Made by a program: the position numbers and the translations under genes. Below the pieces are notes generated by a model. That model was not told the DNA's origin. It ran no database searches and worked only from the letters and a program-made list of their open reading frames with translations. This document shows positions 6,598 to 13,831 of a stretch of DNA of 41,689 bases, piece after piece. Source of the DNA: a virus; IMG/VR virus record IMGVR_UViG_3300045283_000328, positions 1 through 41,689 of that record. One strand, 5' to 3'. Within the stretch, counting starts at the first letter, position 1. Each line of letters starts with the position of its first letter.

Positions 6598-7562
6598 CGC
6601 TTCCTCAACCGGTCCATCCCGGCGTCCCAGTCCTTGCCACTCTTCACCACGGCGTACCCGACGGCGCGCGCCGGAGCTGACCCGGTCACCCGACCTGCGA
6701 CCCAGTCTACCCACTCGTTCGACCGCTCCGCGAACCACTTGAACGGGTGACTCGCCGCCGCGACGCTACCGTTCATCGCGAAGTACACCGAGAACACCTT
6801 CGCCGCCGACGCCTCCAGCGCGGCCCGGGGGGCGTCCCCGATCTCCTCTAGGCGGTCCGTGAGGTCGCGCGCCGCGCGACTGTCCGTCTCCCCGCGCCCG
6901 TACTGGCGACCCTTGGCCTCCCAGAACGCGGCCCGGAACCGTTCGAGCCAGCGACCCCCGGACCATCGTTCGGACGGGGTCGTGGCCGCGCCAGGCGACG
7001 CGGGAGCTGCAGAACCGGGTTTCACGAGCGTCTCCCCCTGGGTCGCCTTCGGCTCGTCCTGGCGTCGTTTCCCCTCAGATCCCCCTGGGGGATCTGAGTC
7101 TGGATCTGGTTGTGGTTGTGGATGTTCGGAACCCCCTTCGAGCTGCCTTCGGTTCGCGTCTAGTGATTCCGATAGCTTAAGTTGAAAACCTGGTTGCGCT
7201 GACCCCATCTTGGCGCGTCGCGATTCGGCGCTCGCCAAGCCACCACGGACCGACGCCCCCTGGATCTGGCGAGCCTTTTCCACCTCCCGGACGACCCGGT
7301 GCTGGACGAGCTGGTCACCCTCCACGTGGAAGAAGTGGGCGATGATCCCCCACACCTTCATCCACCGGCGCTGGGGGCAGGCGGCGATCCGGGCGAGCTG
7401 GACGGGGTCGTTAGGCAAGCGCCCCCCGCGCTTCCAGGCCGCGAAGAGGAGGAGGAGGTAAGCGCCGTGCTCCTCGCACGACAGGTGGCTCGTGTCGGCC
7501 AGGTAGTCGCCGACGTAGAACGGCATGAAGTGGTCCGCCTTCCCGCTCATCGGGGGAGCCAT
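6594..7562 (-). CDS. DUF1376-type replication initiator
   Basis: 322 residues. Residues about 11-100 match the DUF1376/YdaU layout: FMPFYVGDYLADTSHLSCEE, HGAYLLLLFAAWKRGG, LPNDPVQLARIA and VQHRVVREVEKAR. A low-complexity Pro/Gln/Asp/Gly linker (about 130-190) follows, and then a C-terminal domain (RWLERFRAAFWEAKGRQYGR onward) that may contact the loader encoded next. The linker DNA carries a 25-bp palindrome, TGG hexamers and an AT-rich patch, suggesting that the origin lies inside the gene. Start at 7562, right after the upstream TAG. Confidence 0.85.
   Translation of the reverse strand: MAPPMSGKADHFMPFYVGDYLADTSHLSCEEHGAYLLLLFAAWKRGGRLPNDPVQLARIAACPQRRWMKVWGIIAHFFHVEGDQLVQHRVVREVEKARQIQGASVRGGLASAESRRAKMGSAQPGFQLKLSESLDANRRQLEGGSEHPQPQPDPDSDPPGGSEGKRRQDEPKATQGETLVKPGSAAPASPGAATTPSERWSGGRWLERFRAAFWEAKGRQYGRGETDSRAARDLTDRLEEIGDAPRAALEASAAKVFSVYFAMNGSVAAASHPFKWFAERSNEWVDWVAGRVTGSAPARAVGYAVVKSGKDWDAGMDRLRKR
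7074..7196. other. Candidate replication origin inside the initiator gene
   Basis: A perfect inverted repeat (CTCAGATCCCCC, one base, GGGGGATCTGAG) spans 7074-7098. Next to it are four 6-nt units (TGGATC, TGGTTG, TGGTTG, TGGATG) at 7101-7124. A patch at 7161-7190 has only 11 G/C in 30 bases, very low for this genome. Lambdoid origins sit in the same place, in the linker of the initiator gene. That this is an origin is inference. An operator or transcript hairpin is an alternative. Confidence 0.5.
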
Positions 7563-7994
7563 CTAGGGACTGCTCCGGGGCTTCCGTACAGATTTTTTCT
7601 TTCCCCCTTTTGTCCCCAGCTCGGTCCCCAGGTCTTTCGGTTTCTCCGCGCGCACTTCGGCGGGAACGTGATCCGTGCGGACGTGCGCCGCGTCCTCGCA
7701 CGGGTTGAGGCCGACCGCGCCCGGGAAGACGACCGGCCCCCCGCACGTCGGACACGCGGCCAGTTCCCCGAGGTGGCAGTCCTGGCAGCGGATCGGGACG
7801 CGAGCGTCAAGCATGGCGGGGCAGTAGTCCCCTTCCGAGTGGCGGACGACGACGACCTCCCTGGGTGGCGGGAGCCGAGAGGAGCGAACGTTCCATCGGC
7901 TCGCGCGCCGCCGGACGACGCACGCATCGCACAGCCACACGTGGGTGGTCCACTCGCGGACGACCTCGTAGATCCGGACCGGTGGGAGGGTCAC
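7563..7994 (-). CDS. Cys-rich zinc-ribbon protein (143 aa)
   Basis: GTG start at 7994, 3 nt after the ATPase gene's stop. Cys pairs appear at HVWLCDACVVRR, IRCQDCHLGE and AACPTCGGPVVF, typical of zinc ribbons. The C-terminus is Lys-rich (TKGGKKKSVRKP). It lies between a HerA-like ATPase and the replication initiator, so DNA binding is plausible. Family unknown. Confidence 0.7.
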   Translation of the reverse strand: MTLPPVRIYEVVREWTTHVWLCDACVVRRRASRWNVRSSRLPPPREVVVVRHSEGDYCPAMLDARVPIRCQDCHLGELAACPTCGGPVVFPGAVGLNPCEDAAHVRTDHVPAEVRAEKPKDLGTELGTKGGKKKSVRKPRSSP

Positions 7995-7997
7995 TGT

Positions 7998-9716
7998 CTA
8001 CTTGGTGACGATAGTCAGGCGGTCGCCCAGCTCCACCTCGACGTACCGCCGCTCGCCGTCCGAGCGCTTGAACGTCCGGAGGAAGCCCATCTCCGTGAGC
8101 GCGTCCAGCTCCGCGTAGACCTGGGGGTGGGCGCATTTGAACCCGGCGTCCGTCAGAGCGCGCGTCGCCGCTTTCCCGTTCAGCCCATCACCGGAGAAGT
8201 CGCTATCCAGGATCATGCGGGCGAGGCGGCCGCGGAGGGACTTCCCGTCCGCCGTGATCGTCTCCTTCTTCACCTCGACGCGGAGCTCCGGTCGCTCGAG
8301 CAGGACCTTGAGGAGCTTGGGCTCCATCGTCCGGAGGCGGTCGATCACCGCCTCCGTGACCTGGGTGACGTTGACCATCCCGTTGTCGACCCCTGGATGC
8401 GGCGGCGTGACGGTCCCGAGCATCGGGCGCTCGTCCATGGTGACGGTCCGGACCGGGTTGTCTATCCGCTCCACCAGGCTGGTCACCGCGTCTACCAGCC
8501 TGTCGAGTTTCTTCTCCTGCTCCGCGTTCATCTCATCCTCCTCATTCAGTCGTTCGATTCTCCTCAGCGTCTCCGGTGACACGAGGATCGGCTCTGGCTC
8601 CCACGTCTTCAGCGTCTCTACCGGCGGCGGCGCGGGTAGCGCCCCGGTCGCGTCCCACCGGTCCATCTGGAACCCGCGGCGCTGGGCGTTCAGCTTCTCG
8701 CCTTCGAGCATGAGGTCGTGACCAACGATCGTCAGCGCGATCGCGGTGTCCACGTCCTCGGCGCCGCGCGCGATCTTCTGCGCCTTCTCCGCGTCCATCC
8801 ACGCGGGCTGGACGTACGTCTTGACGGTGCGCTCGCCCCAGCACGCGAAGAACTCCCCCCGCTTGAGCGTCGCCAGGTCCTCGGCGCGCGGCTTCTTGAT
8901 CCCGGCCGGGATGTGGGCGAGCGCGCGCTTTACCTCGTTGACCTCGCGCTGGACGCCCATCAGGTAGACCGACGCCTGGCGGACGATCTCCTTCTCGGCG
9001 CCGGCGAGGTCCTGGCTGTCGAGCCAGAGGAGGTTGCCGATCCCGGCGCCCTCGCGCGCCAGCGAGACCGCCGCCATCTTGACCGGGCTGTTGCGGCCCT
9101 GTGGGATGTACTTCCAGCTCTCGGGGAGGATGACGGTGACGCCGCGCTCCTGCTCGTGGACCCAGGAGAGCATCGACGAGATCACCAGGCCCTGGACGTT
9201 GACGGGGAGCGCGCCCAGGTCGACGACGCTCAGGCCCTGGCGGAGGTAGACGCGGTCGGCGAACGTCACCCTGGCGAGCACGGGGAGGACGGCGTCCAGG
9301 TACGCGCCCAACACCATGTAGACGTCCTGGTCCATCGAGCGCTTCGACTTCGCCTGGAGCTTCGTGAGGTTCCGGCGGACGCCGGCGAGCGAGTCGGCGC
9401 CGCGGACCGCCTTCATGATCCACGCGCGCTCGAAGCGCATCTTCTCGCGCGTCTCCGCCTCCAGGACGGACGCGACGAACTGCCAGTCGGTCCGCTGGCG
9501 GAAGTACGGCTGGATGATCCGGTCCTGTCCCACGAACGCGCCCTCACCCCGCTTCGTGCGGAAGGCGAGGGCGCGCATCGAGCTGGCGCGGGAGACGAGC
9601 GCCTCCAGCGTCGTCGTCTTCCCGGAGAGCTGGGTCTGCCCGGTCACGATCATGTGCGCGATCGGGATGTCCACCGGCGCGCCGGTCCCCACCTCGTAGC
9701 CGAGCCTGACGTTCAT
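7998..9716 (-). CDS. HerA/FtsK/VirB4-like ATPase
   Basis: 572 residues. Walker A is TGQTQLSGKTTT (about 25-36), preceded by HMIV as in HerA-like P-loops. A later core reads GVTVILPESWKYIPQGRN, in the Walker B position but with Pro where Asp is usual and Glu kept. GIGNLLWLDSQDL then resembles the 'sensor Gln' strand. After about residue 380 come a linker and a winged-helix-like C-terminus (VYAELDALTEMGFLRTFKRS). Proteins of this class pump or remodel DNA. A PD-(D/E)XK nuclease lies just upstream. The exact family is uncertain. Confidence 0.75.
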   Translation of the reverse strand: MNVRLGYEVGTGAPVDIPIAHMIVTGQTQLSGKTTTLEALVSRASSMRALAFRTKRGEGAFVGQDRIIQPYFRQRTDWQFVASVLEAETREKMRFERAWIMKAVRGADSLAGVRRNLTKLQAKSKRSMDQDVYMVLGAYLDAVLPVLARVTFADRVYLRQGLSVVDLGALPVNVQGLVISSMLSWVHEQERGVTVILPESWKYIPQGRNSPVKMAAVSLAREGAGIGNLLWLDSQDLAGAEKEIVRQASVYLMGVQREVNEVKRALAHIPAGIKKPRAEDLATLKRGEFFACWGERTVKTYVQPAWMDAEKAQKIARGAEDVDTAIALTIVGHDLMLEGEKLNAQRRGFQMDRWDATGALPAPPPVETLKTWEPEPILVSPETLRRIERLNEEDEMNAEQEKKLDRLVDAVTSLVERIDNPVRTVTMDERPMLGTVTPPHPGVDNGMVNVTQVTEAVIDRLRTMEPKLLKVLLERPELRVEVKKETITADGKSLRGRLARMILDSDFSGDGLNGKAATRALTDAGFKCAHPQVYAELDALTEMGFLRTFKRSDGERRYVEVELGDRLTIVTK

Positions 9717-9898
9717 CGGACGATCCGGGTGATGGTGACCACGGGCTCAGGTTTCCCCGTCACGTGGTTGCGACCGTCAAGCTCCACGTCACTAGCGAAC
9801 TCGTAGCAGTCGCACCCCTCGACCACGACCGGGAGGTCTGCGGCGTCCTCCCGGTCGATCAGCGCCTGGAGCTTGGCTACCAGCTCCCGCGCCGTCAC
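9713..9898 (-). CDS. Small conserved-looking protein (61 aa)
   Basis: GTG start at 9898 overlapping the nuclease gene's stop. A helix (MTARELVAKLQALIDREDAA) is followed by strands (LPVVVEGCDCYEFASDVELD, then PEPVVTITRIV). This is a common small phage fold with no assigned function. Its end overlaps the HerA-like ATPase start. Confidence 0.7.
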   Translation of the reverse strand: MTARELVAKLQALIDREDAADLPVVVEGCDCYEFASDVELDGRNHVTGKPEPVVTITRIVR

Positions 9899-10524
9899 GG
9901 CTTCACGCGCTCCGGGAGGAAGTTGACGATGACGTCCGCCAGCTCCACCACCGCGCTCCGGACGTGCTGCTCGATCCCCGGGTAGCGGTAGAACGGGACC
10001 GGCTGGTAGTCCTTAATCTCGACGACGCGGCCGACGACGACGTCGTTCTTCTTCTGGTACCTGGCCAGGAAGACGTCGTAGACGAACTTGTCGGCGCCGA
10101 ACATGTCGAGGTACGCCCGCCACTGGAGCGAGTCGAGGTAGTACCTCTCGATGTCGAGCTTCTCCGTCAGCTTCTCGTCGTGGACGACCTTGCCGTCCAG
10201 GCCGTCGACCTTCCCCACCAGCGTCACCAGGCCGGACGGTGTCTCGTAGATCTTCTCCCCCTTGACCTCCCGGAACGGCGGGAGCTGGAACTGGTGGTCC
10301 AGCGCGCCGAAGTCGAAGGTCCACTCGCCGGAGTTGACGGCGTAGAAGTCTCCGCCGCCGGCGGCGGCCGTCTCGAAGAACTTCGCCAGCGCCGACCCCG
10401 CCTGCATCTGCGGGGTGGGCTCCACCTTCCGGGAGAGGTCCGCGACCAGGTCGGCGGTGAGCGGGTCCTCCTGGCCCTTCCAGTACCGGAACGTCTCCAG
10501 CTCCGTGACGGCCATCCGGATCAT
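9895..10524 (-). CDS. PD-(D/E)XK superfamily nuclease (RecB/Cas4-like)
   Basis: 209 residues. The N-terminal helix QAGSALAKFFETA is the usual 'G-alpha-H-K' region. The core is LVGKVDGLDG (D107), then VVHDEKLTEKLD (D116/E117 and K118 as the D/ExK motif), then LDSLQWRAYLDMFG, the conserved Q-W-x-AY helix. Phage proteins of this family act as exonucleases in recombination. The ATG at 10524 has a strong GGGAGGT Shine-Dalgarno and overlaps the upstream stop. It lies beside a Sak4-like ATPase and a DEDDh exonuclease. Confidence 0.85.
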   Translation of the reverse strand: MIRMAVTELETFRYWKGQEDPLTADLVADLSRKVEPTPQMQAGSALAKFFETAAAGGGDFYAVNSGEWTFDFGALDHQFQLPPFREVKGEKIYETPSGLVTLVGKVDGLDGKVVHDEKLTEKLDIERYYLDSLQWRAYLDMFGADKFVYDVFLARYQKKNDVVVGRVVEIKDYQPVPFYRYPGIEQHVRSAVVELADVIVNFLPERVKP

Positions 10525-10868
10525 CGCGGCACCTCCCATGCCAGCCCGCGCCGCTCGGCCTCGGTGACCAGGTCGTCGAAGATCAGCGGCATGATCTGCA
10601 TGGTCGCGATCTCCTGTTCCACCGCCATCGCGGCCATCTCGCCGGTCATCGGGGACGACGCGTACGCGCACGCGATCAGGAACTCGTCGACCGTGACGAA
10701 CTTGCGCCTGAGCATCCGGAGCGTGTTGACGAGGTGGCTGTCCTCCATCTCGCCGACGAACATCTTCCGACCGTCCTTCGTGGTCCAGATCCGCTGCTGC
10801 GCTCCGGACCGCGGCGGCGGCGCCGGCGGGTCGACGAGCGACGCCTGGTACTCCCCCTCGGACTTCAT
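10521..10868 (-). CDS. Hypothetical protein (115 aa)
   Basis: The ATG at 10868 overlaps the exonuclease stop (ATGA). A Pro-rich N-terminus is followed by a short beta hairpin (RIWTTKDGRKMFVGEMEDSH) and helices (LVNTLRMLRRKFVTVDEFLI, MAAMAVEQEIATMQIMPLIF). No family is recognised. It belongs to the recombination cluster by position. Confidence 0.7.
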   Translation of the reverse strand: MKSEGEYQASLVDPPAPPPRSGAQQRIWTTKDGRKMFVGEMEDSHLVNTLRMLRRKFVTVDEFLIACAYASSPMTGEMAAMAVEQEIATMQIMPLIFDDLVTEAERRGLAWEVPR

Positions 10869-11587
10869 CGGCGAAGCCCCGCGACGTCCCGGGAGCGCCG
10901 GTCCAGCTCCCGGCGCGCGTTCCACTTCAGGTCCGGGTCCATCGTGGCGTTCTTCAGCATCCAGCTGAGGAACCCCGCGTCCACCATGCTCCACGGCTGG
11001 CCGCGCTGAGGACCGATCGGGATGCGCGGGAGGAGCGCCGGCTCCACGCTCCACACCAGCATCTCCTCGACCGTCGTGTGGCGGAGGAGCATGGAGAGGA
11101 CGTGGGCCGTGACGTAGGCGTCGGGGCCGGCGCGGTGGGGCGGGTGCGCCAGCTCCGGGATGATCCCCAGCTTGTCCTCCATCCAGTAGCGGAGGACCTG
11201 GTTCTTGTGGGAGGGAGCGTCGGGCCAGATCCGCAGCGCCGCCTTGTACGTGCAGAAGATCGGCATGGTGCCGAGCGACGGCGCCAGCCACTTCCCCTCG
11301 AACGACGCGTTGTGGGCGGCGAGCGCGCCCACGCCGTCCGCGCTGGCGTGCTCCACGAGCTGGCGCGCGTCGAACGCGACGGCGCCCGCGATCTCCGCCG
11401 GCGTGATGTGGTGGACGGCGCGCGTCTCCGCCGTCAGCTCCTTCGCCCCGCAGAGGAACGACCGCGGCTTGCACGGGACCCAGACGCCGTCCGGCGCGCG
11501 GACGACGTCGCAGGTTCCCACCTCGATGACCTCCGCCGGCGGCTTGTCGCCGCACGTCTCGAAGTCGACCACCCTCAGGAGGTCCAC
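10865..11587 (-). CDS. DEDDh 3'-5' exonuclease (DnaQ/ExoX-like)
   Basis: 240 residues from a GTG at 11587 with AGGAGG six bases upstream. Exo I is VVDFET (D8, E10), Exo II is AAHNASFEGKW and Exo III is HRAGPDAYVTA (H151, D156). The usual catalytic Asp of Exo II (HNxxFD) is Glu97 here, a conservative change that may alter metal binding. The family degrades single-stranded 3' ends. It follows the Sak4-like ATPase by 1 nt, suggesting joint action in replication-recombination. Confidence 0.85.
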   Translation of the reverse strand: MDLLRVVDFETCGDKPPAEVIEVGTCDVVRAPDGVWVPCKPRSFLCGAKELTAETRAVHHITPAEIAGAVAFDARQLVEHASADGVGALAAHNASFEGKWLAPSLGTMPIFCTYKAALRIWPDAPSHKNQVLRYWMEDKLGIIPELAHPPHRAGPDAYVTAHVLSMLLRHTTVEEMLVWSVEPALLPRIPIGPQRGQPWSMVDAGFLSWMLKNATMDPDLKWNARRELDRRSRDVAGLRR

Positions 11588-11588
11588 C

Positions 11589-12698
11589 TCAGCCCTCCTG
11601 CCCGGGGACGCGCTCGCCGCCCGTCGGGAGCTCCGGCTGCTCGGCGCCGGCGGCCTTCGTCTTCCCCTTGCCCTTCGCCGTCGCCTTCTTCGCCATGTCG
11701 GCGGGGGTCTTCGGCGTCTCGTCCGTCTTCTCCTCCGCCGGCTTGTCCGCGGCGGCCTTCGCCTCCTCCTTCTTCGGCTCCTCCTTGGCCGGCTCCGCGC
11801 CCGGGACCACGACGAAGACGCCCTTGTCCTTGTCGAAGCCGATGCCCAGGTTGCGCGCGGTCGTCACCAGGATCCGCTTCGCGTTCTCCCGGACGCGCTC
11901 ATCGATCTCCTTGCTGACCGGCACCAGAGCGTCGAAGTCCTCCGGCTTCTTGGCGCCGTCGACCTTCAGCTTCCAGTCGGCGAGGAGCGCCTGGACCTCC
12001 ATCTGCTCCGCGGTCTGCTTGTTGATCGCGTCCTTCGTCGCCTTGATGATGCCGGCGAGGAAGCCGCTCATCTTGTCGAAGTGCGGGACCTCCATCGGCT
12101 CGAGCTGGCCGGGGTTCTTGCCGAACGCGACGTCGCTCGGGGAGAAGTTCAGGATCCGCTTCCGGTTCTCCATGTAGATCCGGCCCATGGCATCGGAGAC
12201 CTTGTACACCTCGTTCTTGCTCCCGCCCTGGATGTCGAGCCGCTCCGTCTTGCTCTCTCCGTCTTTCTGCTCGTCCATGTGGGCGAGGAGGACGACGTCC
12301 AGGCCGAAGCTCCGGAGCTTGTTGAGCCACGCGACGAATGTCGTCTTGAGGACGCCGTAGCCCTGGAGGGAGAGCCCGCCGGCGCGGTTCCCGTTCTTCA
12401 CCTCGCCGTTGAGGATCGAGACCGTCATGTGGTCGAGGAGGCGGCCGACGGTGTCGATGACGGCGGTCTTGTAGGGCGCGAAGTCAGCCTGGTCCATCTT
12501 GTCGACGTCGGCCCAGTTCTGGATCAGGACGGTGTCCTTCCGGTTCTTCGCGCGGTGCGCGGCCTGGTCGAAGTCGAGGAGGATCGGGTCCTCGGCGGTG
12601 TAGCCCATCGTCGTCCGGCCGAGGCCGGGCTGGGCGTACAGCGTGGTGATAATGGTCTTGACCTGGATGGGATCGATCGAGCGGGTGATCTTCAGCAT
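11589..12698 (-). CDS. Sak4-like RecA-fold ATPase (recombination)
   Basis: 369 residues. The N-terminal P-loop reads AQPGLGRTTM (about 22-31), with Arg where the Walker A Lys is expected. ILLDFDQAAHRA follows, a hallmark of phage Sak4-type ATPases, then YKTAVIDTVGRLLDHM (Walker B strand) and LDVVLLAHMDEQ. The last ~75 residues are a Lys/Glu/Ala/Pro-rich, probably disordered tail. Sak4 proteins assist single-strand annealing. The ATG at 12698 has AAGGAG upstream and a CGGTGAGTAAG element 20 nt away. Confidence 0.8.
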   Translation of the reverse strand: MLKITRSIDPIQVKTIITTLYAQPGLGRTTMGYTAEDPILLDFDQAAHRAKNRKDTVLIQNWADVDKMDQADFAPYKTAVIDTVGRLLDHMTVSILNGEVKNGNRAGGLSLQGYGVLKTTFVAWLNKLRSFGLDVVLLAHMDEQKDGESKTERLDIQGGSKNEVYKVSDAMGRIYMENRKRILNFSPSDVAFGKNPGQLEPMEVPHFDKMSGFLAGIIKATKDAINKQTAEQMEVQALLADWKLKVDGAKKPEDFDALVPVSKEIDERVRENAKRILVTTARNLGIGFDKDKGVFVVVPGAEPAKEEPKKEEAKAAADKPAEEKTDETPKTPADMAKKATAKGKGKTKAAGAEQPELPTGGERVPGQEG

Positions 12699-12718
12699 GG
12701 TGACTCCTTGCCTAGAGT

Positions 12719-12729
12719 CTTACTCACCG
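12719..12729 (-). promoter_or_regulatory. CGGTGAGTAAG element, copy 3
   Basis: The minus strand reads CGGTGAGTAAGACTC, 20 nt before the ATG of the Sak4-like gene, in one of the few true gaps (12699-12754) of the early cluster. Just upstream, plus-strand CGGGGACTCCCCG can form a small hairpin and CCCGACGGG is repeated directly. This may be a promoter for the recombination genes. Confidence 0.45.
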
Positions 12730-12754
12730 AGCATCCGGGGACTCCCCGACGGGT

Positions 12755-13063
12755 CTACGCCCGACGGGATCGCGACTGGAGGAAGCTCTCGGCGCGGTCC
12801 CAGTCGGCGGCGTCCGCGAAGACGTAGCGACCGAACTCCAGGCCGGAGACCTCCACGGCGCTGAGCCCCAGCGCGTCCGCCGCCTGGCGGAGGGACACGC
12901 CGAGCGCGACGCGGTGAGCGCGGAACAGCTCCCCGCGCGGGCTGGGCGGGTAGGTCGGGACCGTGAGGTCCTCGTAGCTGCAGGAGCCGTCCGCGCGCGA
13001 CACGAACGCCGGTCCCGTCCGCTTCCCGGTCGACGCCACAGCCTCCACGGCGAAGCGGCTCAT
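12755..13063 (-). CDS. XRE-like helix-turn-helix protein (102 aa)
   Basis: The ATG at 13063 overlaps the upstream stop. The C-terminal half is a Cro/CI-type HTH: RGELFRAHRVALGVSLRQAA, DALGLSAVEVSGLEFGRY, then a closing helix. The N-terminal ~45 residues are polar and unassigned. It is a likely regulator of early genes, and the gap that follows it carries copy 3 of the repeated element. Operator not proven. Confidence 0.75.
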   Translation of the reverse strand: MSRFAVEAVASTGKRTGPAFVSRADGSCSYEDLTVPTYPPSPRGELFRAHRVALGVSLRQAADALGLSAVEVSGLEFGRYVFADAADWDRAESFLQSRSRRA

Positions 13064-13323
13064 ATTCGACTGATCTCCTTCAGCTCGTCGAGCGTCGCGA
13101 ACCCGTTCGCCCACAGCCACCCCTGGACGAAGCCCAGCCAGCTCTGGGCCTTCTCGTGCTCGTTGTGGGGGAGCAGCTCCGTCTCGATCCGGTCGCACAT
13201 CCCGATCACGTGGCGCACCCGAGCGTGCCACGCGCTGTTGGACATGACCGTCTCCGTGGTGACGAGGTTCGCCAGGCGCTCCTTGCACCAGCGCGCGGCG
13301 ACGACCGTCTGCTGGCCGGTCAC
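13060..13323 (-). CDS. Hypothetical helical protein (87 aa)
   Basis: GTG start at 13323 overlapping the upstream stop. All-helical by eye: VVAARWCKERLANLVTTETV, WHARVRHVIGMCDRIETELL, then SWLGFVQGWLWANGFATLDE. No motif is recognised. Confidence 0.65.
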   Translation of the reverse strand: MTGQQTVVAARWCKERLANLVTTETVMSNSAWHARVRHVIGMCDRIETELLPHNEHEKAQSWLGFVQGWLWANGFATLDELKEISRI

Positions 13324-13568
13324 GGGAGCGCCCTCACGCGGTCCTCCGGGATCCAGCGCCCCGCGGACGTCTCGACGAGGCAGCCCTGGACCGGACCCCA
13401 GGACGTCTTCATCCCGGAGCGCTTCCACTGCCGACCGCATGACCAGCTCTCGTACGCCCAGGCGAGGAGGAGGACGATCGCCAGCATCAGCAGGCCGACG
13501 ATCGCCTGGATGCCGGCGGAGCGCTGGTCGTCGTCCGTGGGCGGCCGCCAGTTCGAGTCGAACGTCAC
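13320..13568 (-). CDS. Single-TM protein (82 aa)
   Basis: GTG start at 13568 (GTGA overlap). A polar N-terminus is followed by one hydrophobic helix (GIQAIVGLLMLAIVLLLAWA) and a Cys-containing C-terminal domain (SCGRQWKRSGM, GPVQGCLVETSAGRWIPED). A membrane-anchored small early protein, function unknown. Confidence 0.7.
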   Translation of the reverse strand: MTFDSNWRPPTDDDQRSAGIQAIVGLLMLAIVLLLAWAYESWSCGRQWKRSGMKTSWGPVQGCLVETSAGRWIPEDRVRALP

Positions 13569-13831
13569 GACGCGACCCCGGCCGGGAGCTTCACCTTACC
13601 CAGGACCGCGACCCGGAGAACCCAGACGTTGCCGCGGTAGCGGAACGACACCGGCTTCTTGACGGGAGACCGGAGGCGGTTGCTCCTCACCCAGTCGTAG
13701 ATCGTGGTCGGCGCCACGTCGTAGTCTGCCGCGAGCGTCGCGACCAGCGCGTAGCCCCTCCGCTCCATCGACCGGACCAGCTTCTCGTCCGGCTGCGGAC
13801 CGTTCGTCGTCCTCTTCTTCGCGGTGGTCAT
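13565..13831 (-). CDS. Excisionase/MerR-like HTH protein (88 aa)
   Basis: Basic N-terminus, then a winged HTH: LVRSMERRGYALVATLAADY, DVAPTTIYDWVRSNRL, and a beta wing, KPVSFRYRGNVWVLRVAVLG. This fits HTH_17-type excisionase or regulator proteins. No integrase is in the window, so a regulatory role is as likely. It overlaps both neighbours by 4 nt. Confidence 0.7.
   Translation of the reverse strand: MTTAKKRTTNGPQPDEKLVRSMERRGYALVATLAADYDVAPTTIYDWVRSNRLRSPVKKPVSFRYRGNVWVLRVAVLGKVKLPAGVAS

Noticed and set aside
6594-7562. The Pro/Gln/Asp linker as a tandem protein repeat of interest in itself
   Set aside because: The DNA-level palindrome and AT patch explain the composition better than a protein-level repeat.
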